A program made the position numbers and the translations under genes. Positions 60,117-64,000 of a stretch of 64,000 nt of DNA are shown piece by piece (the first letter of the stretch is position 1; every line of letters starts with the position of its first letter). This DNA comes from Qipengyuania_B thermophila (GTDB lineage: Bacteria > Pseudomonadota > Alphaproteobacteria > Sphingomonadales > Sphingomonadaceae), in the NCBI RefSeq assembly GCF_004153605.1, contig NZ_SDSI01000001.1:558001-622000 (forward strand), given 5' to 3'. Under the pieces are notes generated by a model that did no database searches, was not told the origin of the DNA, and saw only the letters and a program-made list of their open reading frames with translations.

Positions 60117-62648
60117 TCAGCGCGGCAGGGCGTACACCACGACGTGATCCCCCGGAGTCGTCTCGAAACGGTCATGCCCCGTGGCGGTGACGGCGACATA
60201 CTGGCGGCCGTTGTGCTCGTAGGTCATCGGCCCGGCCTGCCCCCCGGCGGGAAGCCGTCCCTGCCACAGCAGCCGGCCGGTGGCCGTCTCGAAGGCGCGC
60301 AGGAAATTGTCCTGCGCGGCGGCGATGAAGGTGACGCCGCCGGCCGTGACGAGCGGCCCGCCCAGATTGGGGGTGCCGGTCGGGATTTTGAGACGGGTCG
60401 GAATGCCGAGCGGACCGGTGTCGAAGCCGGTGCCGAGCGGCTTCGACCAGACGAGTTCCCCCGTGTCGATGTTGATGGCCGAGATGAACCCCCATGGCGG
60501 CGAGTTGCAGGGCATGCCGAGGACCGACAGCCAGGTCGGCCGGGTCACGCCGAACGGCGTGCCAAGATGCGGCGCGATCGCCTGATCCGGCCGCGACCCG
60601 CCGGACCCGATCGCCTTGTCCTCCACCTCCTCGCGCGGGTGAAGCACCACCGAGTTGGGAAAGCGGGTGTTGTTGACGATCAGCAGCCGCCGCACCGGGT
60701 CGAAACCGCCTCCGCCCCAGTTCATGCCCCCCACCGTGCCGGGGAACAGCAGCATGCCCGCCTTCTCGGTGGTGGGCGGGGTGAACATGCCTTCGTAGCG
60801 GTGCCGGTGGAAGCTGATCCGGCACAGCGCGGCGTCGATGGGCGACAGGCCGAAGGCGTGGCGGGCGTCGATCTCCTCCGGCTCGCGCTGAGGGATGCCG
60901 CCGATGTTGGGAAAGAAGCTCGACTGCGGCTGCCATGGTGACACCCAGTCCCCGGGCGCCGGCCCTTGCGGCGTCGGGCGGCGCTCGACCGGGCGCAGCG
61001 GCTGACCGGTGAGCGCGTCGAGCAGGAAGATGTTGCCCGTCTTTGTCGCCTGCATGATCGCCCGTCGCGGGGCTCCGTCGATCACCACGTCGAGCAGCAT
61101 CGGCGCGGCGCCGGTGTCATAGTCCCACACGTCGTGGATGACCGTGGTGAACACCCAGCGCGTCTGCCCGGTTGCGAGATCCACCGCGACCACGGCGTCG
61201 GTGAAGCGGTCCTCCTCGGGCGTGCGGTTGCCGCCCCACTGGTCGGCGCCGGCGTTGCCGGTGCCGATGAAGGCAAGGCCCAGCCCCTCGTCCGCGGTGA
61301 TGACGTTCCAGGCGTTGGGGGTGCCGCGCGGATAGATGGCGCCCGGCGCGAGGGGCGCCTGCGGATCTGGGCGCAGCGCGTCCCACGCCCAGCGCAGCTC
61401 GCCGGTCACCGCATCCCAAGCCCGCACGACTCCCGACGGAGCGTCGCGCCGCTGGTTGTCGCTGACCTGCTGTCCCAGGATCAGCAATCCGCCCGCCACC
61501 GTCGCGCCCGAGGTGTTGGAGGCAAAGCCGTCGGCCCGCAGACCCATGCCTTCGGTCATGTCGACCGTGCCGCCATTGCCGAACGAGCGGCAGACATAGC
61601 CGCCAAGCGCGTCGAGAGCGATCAGCCGCCCGTCGGCGGTGGCGACGAAGATGCGCCGGTGGCAATTGCTGCCCTCGCGCGGCACCGGGCCGATGACGCC
61701 CGGCACCGCGGGCATCCGCGACACCGCCTCATCCCGTCCGGCGGGATCGCCGTCATCATGGTAAGCGACGGCCCGGCAGGCGGCGGTGAACAGCGGCTCC
61801 TTGGCGCGGGACGGAACCTGCGGATCGAATTGCCACACCGCTTCTCCGGTGGCGGGGTCGAGCGCGAACACCTGGTTCGACGGCGTGCAGACGTAGAGCA
61901 GGTCGCCGATCTTCACCGGCGTGTTCTGCGACGAGTAGAACACCCGCCCTTCGGCCTCGTTGGTGTCGCGGGTCCGGAACGTCCATGCCTCCTCGAGATC
62001 GGCGACCGTGTCCGTGTTGATCTGGCTGAGGGTGGAGAAGCGGCGATTGGCGCTGGTGCCTCCGAAGGTGCCCCATTCCGCGCCCGCCTCGCCTCCTGCG
62101 CCGGGTGCCACGGGAGCAGACAGGGCAAAGCGGGTGGCAGGCGCCTGCGTCCGCTCCCACAGCGCCGCAAGGAGCGCCACCACCGCGACAAGCGCCGCCG
62201 CCACGCCGCCCAGCGCCCAGCGGCGCGCCGCCGCGCCCGGCGGCACCCGCCAGAACAGGTAGGCAAGGCCGGTCGCCACCACGAGCGCGGTGACAAGACC
62301 GGTGCGCCCCGCGAGATCGATGATCCATGCGGGCATCCACCCCTTGCCGGCGATCTCGACCAGCGCCCAGATGCCGGTCAGGACCACCGCGCCGCCCAGC
62401 AGCGCCAGAGCCGGCAGATGCCGGTCGCGCCACGCCAGCACACCCCCCGCCAGCAGCAAGGCTCCGGCGACGAGGTAGTACCACGTCCCGCCCATGGTGA
62501 CGATCGCCACGCCAAGCGCGAAGGTCGCCAGCCCGAGCAGCGCAAGAAGCGCCGCCAGGGCAAGATAGGTCCAGCGCCAGCCGCGCCGCTGGCGCTCGCG
62601 GCGTGCCTTGGGAAGGGCGGGAGCGGAAGCGGCGTCGGCGGTGGTCAT
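60117..62648 (-). CDS. membrane-bound PQQ-dependent dehydrogenase (glucose/quinate family)
   Basis: The 843-residue protein has five N-terminal membrane helices (about 30-165) and a large periplasmic eight-bladed PQQ propeller. Visible are NRRFSTLSQI, FALDPATGEAVWQFDPQ, TVIHDVWDYDTGAAP (the conserved Asp region), and LLDALTGQPL. It oxidises an aldose, quinate or similar polyol and gives electrons to ubiquinone. No PQQ synthesis genes are in the window. Its gene lies between the catabolic cluster and the oxidase genes. Confidence 0.92.
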   Translation of the reverse strand: MTTADAASAPALPKARRERQRRGWRWTYLALAALLALLGLATFALGVAIVTMGGTWYYLVAGALLLAGGVLAWRDRHLPALALLGGAVVLTGIWALVEIAGKGWMPAWIIDLAGRTGLVTALVVATGLAYLFWRVPPGAAARRWALGGVAAALVAVVALLAALWERTQAPATRFALSAPVAPGAGGEAGAEWGTFGGTSANRRFSTLSQINTDTVADLEEAWTFRTRDTNEAEGRVFYSSQNTPVKIGDLLYVCTPSNQVFALDPATGEAVWQFDPQVPSRAKEPLFTAACRAVAYHDDGDPAGRDEAVSRMPAVPGVIGPVPREGSNCHRRIFVATADGRLIALDALGGYVCRSFGNGGTVDMTEGMGLRADGFASNTSGATVAGGLLILGQQVSDNQRRDAPSGVVRAWDAVTGELRWAWDALRPDPQAPLAPGAIYPRGTPNAWNVITADEGLGLAFIGTGNAGADQWGGNRTPEEDRFTDAVVAVDLATGQTRWVFTTVIHDVWDYDTGAAPMLLDVVIDGAPRRAIMQATKTGNIFLLDALTGQPLRPVERRPTPQGPAPGDWVSPWQPQSSFFPNIGGIPQREPEEIDARHAFGLSPIDAALCRISFHRHRYEGMFTPPTTEKAGMLLFPGTVGGMNWGGGGFDPVRRLLIVNNTRFPNSVVLHPREEVEDKAIGSGGSRPDQAIAPHLGTPFGVTRPTWLSVLGMPCNSPPWGFISAINIDTGELVWSKPLGTGFDTGPLGIPTRLKIPTGTPNLGGPLVTAGGVTFIAAAQDNFLRAFETATGRLLWQGRLPAGGQAGPMTYEHNGRQYVAVTATGHDRFETTPGDHVVVYALPR

Positions 62649-62698
62649 CGGTCAGCCTCGCGGGTCAGCCTCGGACAGGAGGTGGAAGGGAGCGCAGT

Positions 62699-63046
62699 TC
62701 ACAGGCACACGCTGGTGAACACGACCGGGATCCCGGTCCAGACGGTTGCAACAAGGCCGCCGATGGCGCTGACGAGCGCGACGAAGCGCAGCAGGCGGGT
62801 CATGCCGGGGACCAGCGCGGCGCCGCCGAGGCGCCAGCACAGCCACCCCAGAACGGCGATGAACGCCAGCCAGATGGCGCAGAGCAGCACCTGCGCGAGC
62901 GAGGTTCCTGCCACGCCGATGGTGTTCCAGCGGTAGGCGCAGGACAGCCCCTGGACGCCGTAGAGCACGGAGAACGCGACCGCCCAGACGATCCAGCCTG
63001 TCGTGCTGGCCAGCAGCGCCCGGGCGGTGGCGGCCGGCGCGCTCAC
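62699..63046 (-). CDS. small membrane protein of the oxidase locus
   Basis: The 115-residue protein has three hydrophobic helices (GWIVWAVAFSVLYGVQGLSC, LLCAIWLAFIAVLGWLCW, LVSAIGGLVATVWTGIPVVF). The GTG start overlaps the stop of the oxidase gene upstream (GTGA), so it is likely an oxidase-associated accessory subunit. I do not recognise a named family. Confidence 0.7.
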   Translation of the reverse strand: MSAPAATARALLASTTGWIVWAVAFSVLYGVQGLSCAYRWNTIGVAGTSLAQVLLCAIWLAFIAVLGWLCWRLGGAALVPGMTRLLRFVALVSAIGGLVATVWTGIPVVFTSVCL

Positions 63047-64000
63047 GGTCCCGCGACCCATGGCGCACCATGGATGACGAGGAGCGCCAGCGAGCCGGCA
63101 AAGGCGGCCCACGCCTGCCAGTGCAGCGTCACCCGCAGATCCAGCGTTCGCGCCGGCGAGACGAAGCCGCGCTTCACCCGAGCCCAGCAGAACAGCGCCA
63201 TGATCGCCGCGACGGCGCAGTGGAACGCGCCATAGGCTGCCAGCAGCGCCGTCACCGAGGCGTAGGCGTGTCCCGAGGGCGGAGGAGCGAGCCACAGCGG
63301 CACCAGCGCCAGCATGACGCCACCGAAAATCTGCCCGGCCGCCGCCGCGAGCAGGGTGCCGCTGACCGAAGCTGTCCGGCCCGCGGACATCGCCAGCGTC
63401 GCCCGGCGCATGGCTGCCCAGCCGCCGATCACGCCGAGGAGGCCGAGCGCCAGGTTGGCGCTGTTCGGCTCCAGCAGGGCCGGCGGCGGCCAGCCGGGTG
63501 CGATGGTCCACAGATAGGCGTAACCGAACAGCAGGGATCCGAACAGCGAGGCGTCGGCGGTCAGCGTGAACAGGCTGCCCCAGTGACCCGGCGCCTCCCG
63601 CACTTCGGGATGGGGCGGCAGCACGAGTCCGGCGCCCGCGTCCTGCGCGCCCTCGTCCTGCCGCTGGCCGTTGTTCCATGCCCAGACGAGGAACAGCACC
63701 AGCGCCACCGCGACCCCCGCAAGGCTCAGCAGATACTGCTTGAGCAGGATGCCGAGGAAGAACGCCCCTGTCGGCAGCGCCGCGAAGAGCGGCAGGAACG
63801 TCGGTCCGGGCAGCAGCACGACCTGTTCGGCCGCGCCGCTGACCATGTCGACGCCGATGGTTTCCCGCCGCTCGCCGCGCCGGCGCCCGAGCGCGCCCTC
63901 GCCCCGCGCCAGCCGGACGGCGAGATCGGGATCGGCCTGCAGCGGGTCGCGTCCGGTGACGAGCGGCAGGCTGGCGAAGTTGTAGGATGGCGGCGGCTTG
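63043..64000 (-). CDS. ctaD: cytochrome c oxidase subunit I with subunit III-like extension, 3' part
   Basis: The frame is open to the window edge; 318 residues are visible. The first, KPPPSYNFASLPLVTGRDPL, matches the C-terminal tail of subunit I (usually SPPPPYNFxxxPxVxxRDPLW). After a short charged link comes a hydrophobic region of about seven helices (GHWGSLFTLTADASLFGSLLFGYAYLWT and after), which has the pattern of subunit III. So it is a subunit I+III fusion, the terminal oxidase of the respiratory chain. The heme- and copper-binding part lies beyond the window. Confidence 0.85.
   Translation of the reverse strand, partial: KPPPSYNFASLPLVTGRDPLQADPDLAVRLARGEGALGRRRGERRETIGVDMVSGAAEQVVLLPGPTFLPLFAALPTGAFFLGILLKQYLLSLAGVAVALVLFLVWAWNNGQRQDEGAQDAGAGLVLPPHPEVREAPGHWGSLFTLTADASLFGSLLFGYAYLWTIAPGWPPPALLEPNSANLALGLLGVIGGWAAMRRATLAMSAGRTASVSGTLLAAAAGQIFGGVMLALVPLWLAPPPSGHAYASVTALLAAYGAFHCAVAAIMALFCWARVKRGFVSPARTLDLRVTLHWQAWAAFAGSLALLVIHGAPWVAGP

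Noticed and set aside
60966..62936. A 656-residue frame opposite the PQQ dehydrogenase
   Set aside because: Arg/Gly/Pro-rich antisense shadow of a clear enzyme.

Overview
The window is high-G+C bacterial DNA packed with translationally coupled genes. It looks like an alphaproteobacterium, most likely Sphingomonadales. The clues are a ThiS-ThiG fusion, a DUF2093 gene, an MmcB gene, an Rrf2-led suf operon, a LytS/LytTR regulator pair, a CtaA of the Cox15 type and a cytochrome oxidase subunit I with a subunit III-like extension. This assignment is inference from gene content; no rRNA is present.

Region 1 (1-38,307) is core chromosome. In order it holds a lipoprotein, cutA-ctaA, a MerC-like protein, thiSG, an acyl-CoA synthetase, gamma-glutamyltransferase-pyrD, a possible structured RNA, an AraC regulator and a DUF885 peptidase. 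Then comes a complete suf operon (rrf2-sufB-DUF559-sufC-sufD-sufS-sufT-sufA), with a tandem DUF559 endonuclease-like gene and several palindromic repeats lodged between sufB and sufC. After it lie an adenosine-kinase-like gene, a LytTR response regulator, nadC, tadA, rpmB, an M23 peptidase, xseA and purD diverging from one CATG, the LytS-type kinase, an envelope-quality cluster (PDZ/M48 protease, DsbA, BepA-like protease), an App1-like phosphatase, a PAS protein, a membrane hydroxylase and mmcB.

Region 2 (38,308-51,619) is a 13.2-kb integrative element in tRNA-Arg(CCG). A 48-bp perfect direct repeat marks attL (38,337-38,384) and attR (51,572-51,619). The replication and integration backbone runs leftward: tyrosine integrase, AlpA-like excisionase, P4-alpha-like primase-helicase, three small genes. 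Between the primase and the small genes lie opposed 9-bp-phased GGCCCCGA iterons around a dyad, a candidate replication origin. The cargo runs rightward and is visibly lower in G+C. It is a four-gene operon with overlapping start and stop codons: a PvuII-like N4-cytosine methyltransferase, an XPB-like SF2 helicase, a predicted D...ExE nuclease and a MORC-like GHKL ATPase. A 537-residue coiled-coil protein I cannot assign follows. I read this as a candidate restriction or defence system. A MITE-like element with nested palindromes separates cargo from backbone.

Region 3 (51,620-64,000) is chromosome again: a possible uptake and catabolism cluster (TonB receptor, MFS transporter, LLM flavin monooxygenase, aldo/keto reductase, divergent Gfo/Idh/MocA dehydrogenase and FAD/NAD(P) protein). 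It is followed by a membrane PQQ dehydrogenase, a small membrane protein and the 3' end of a cytochrome oxidase I+III fusion that runs off the window. The dehydrogenase would feed electrons to quinone, but its link to the cluster upstream is only positional.
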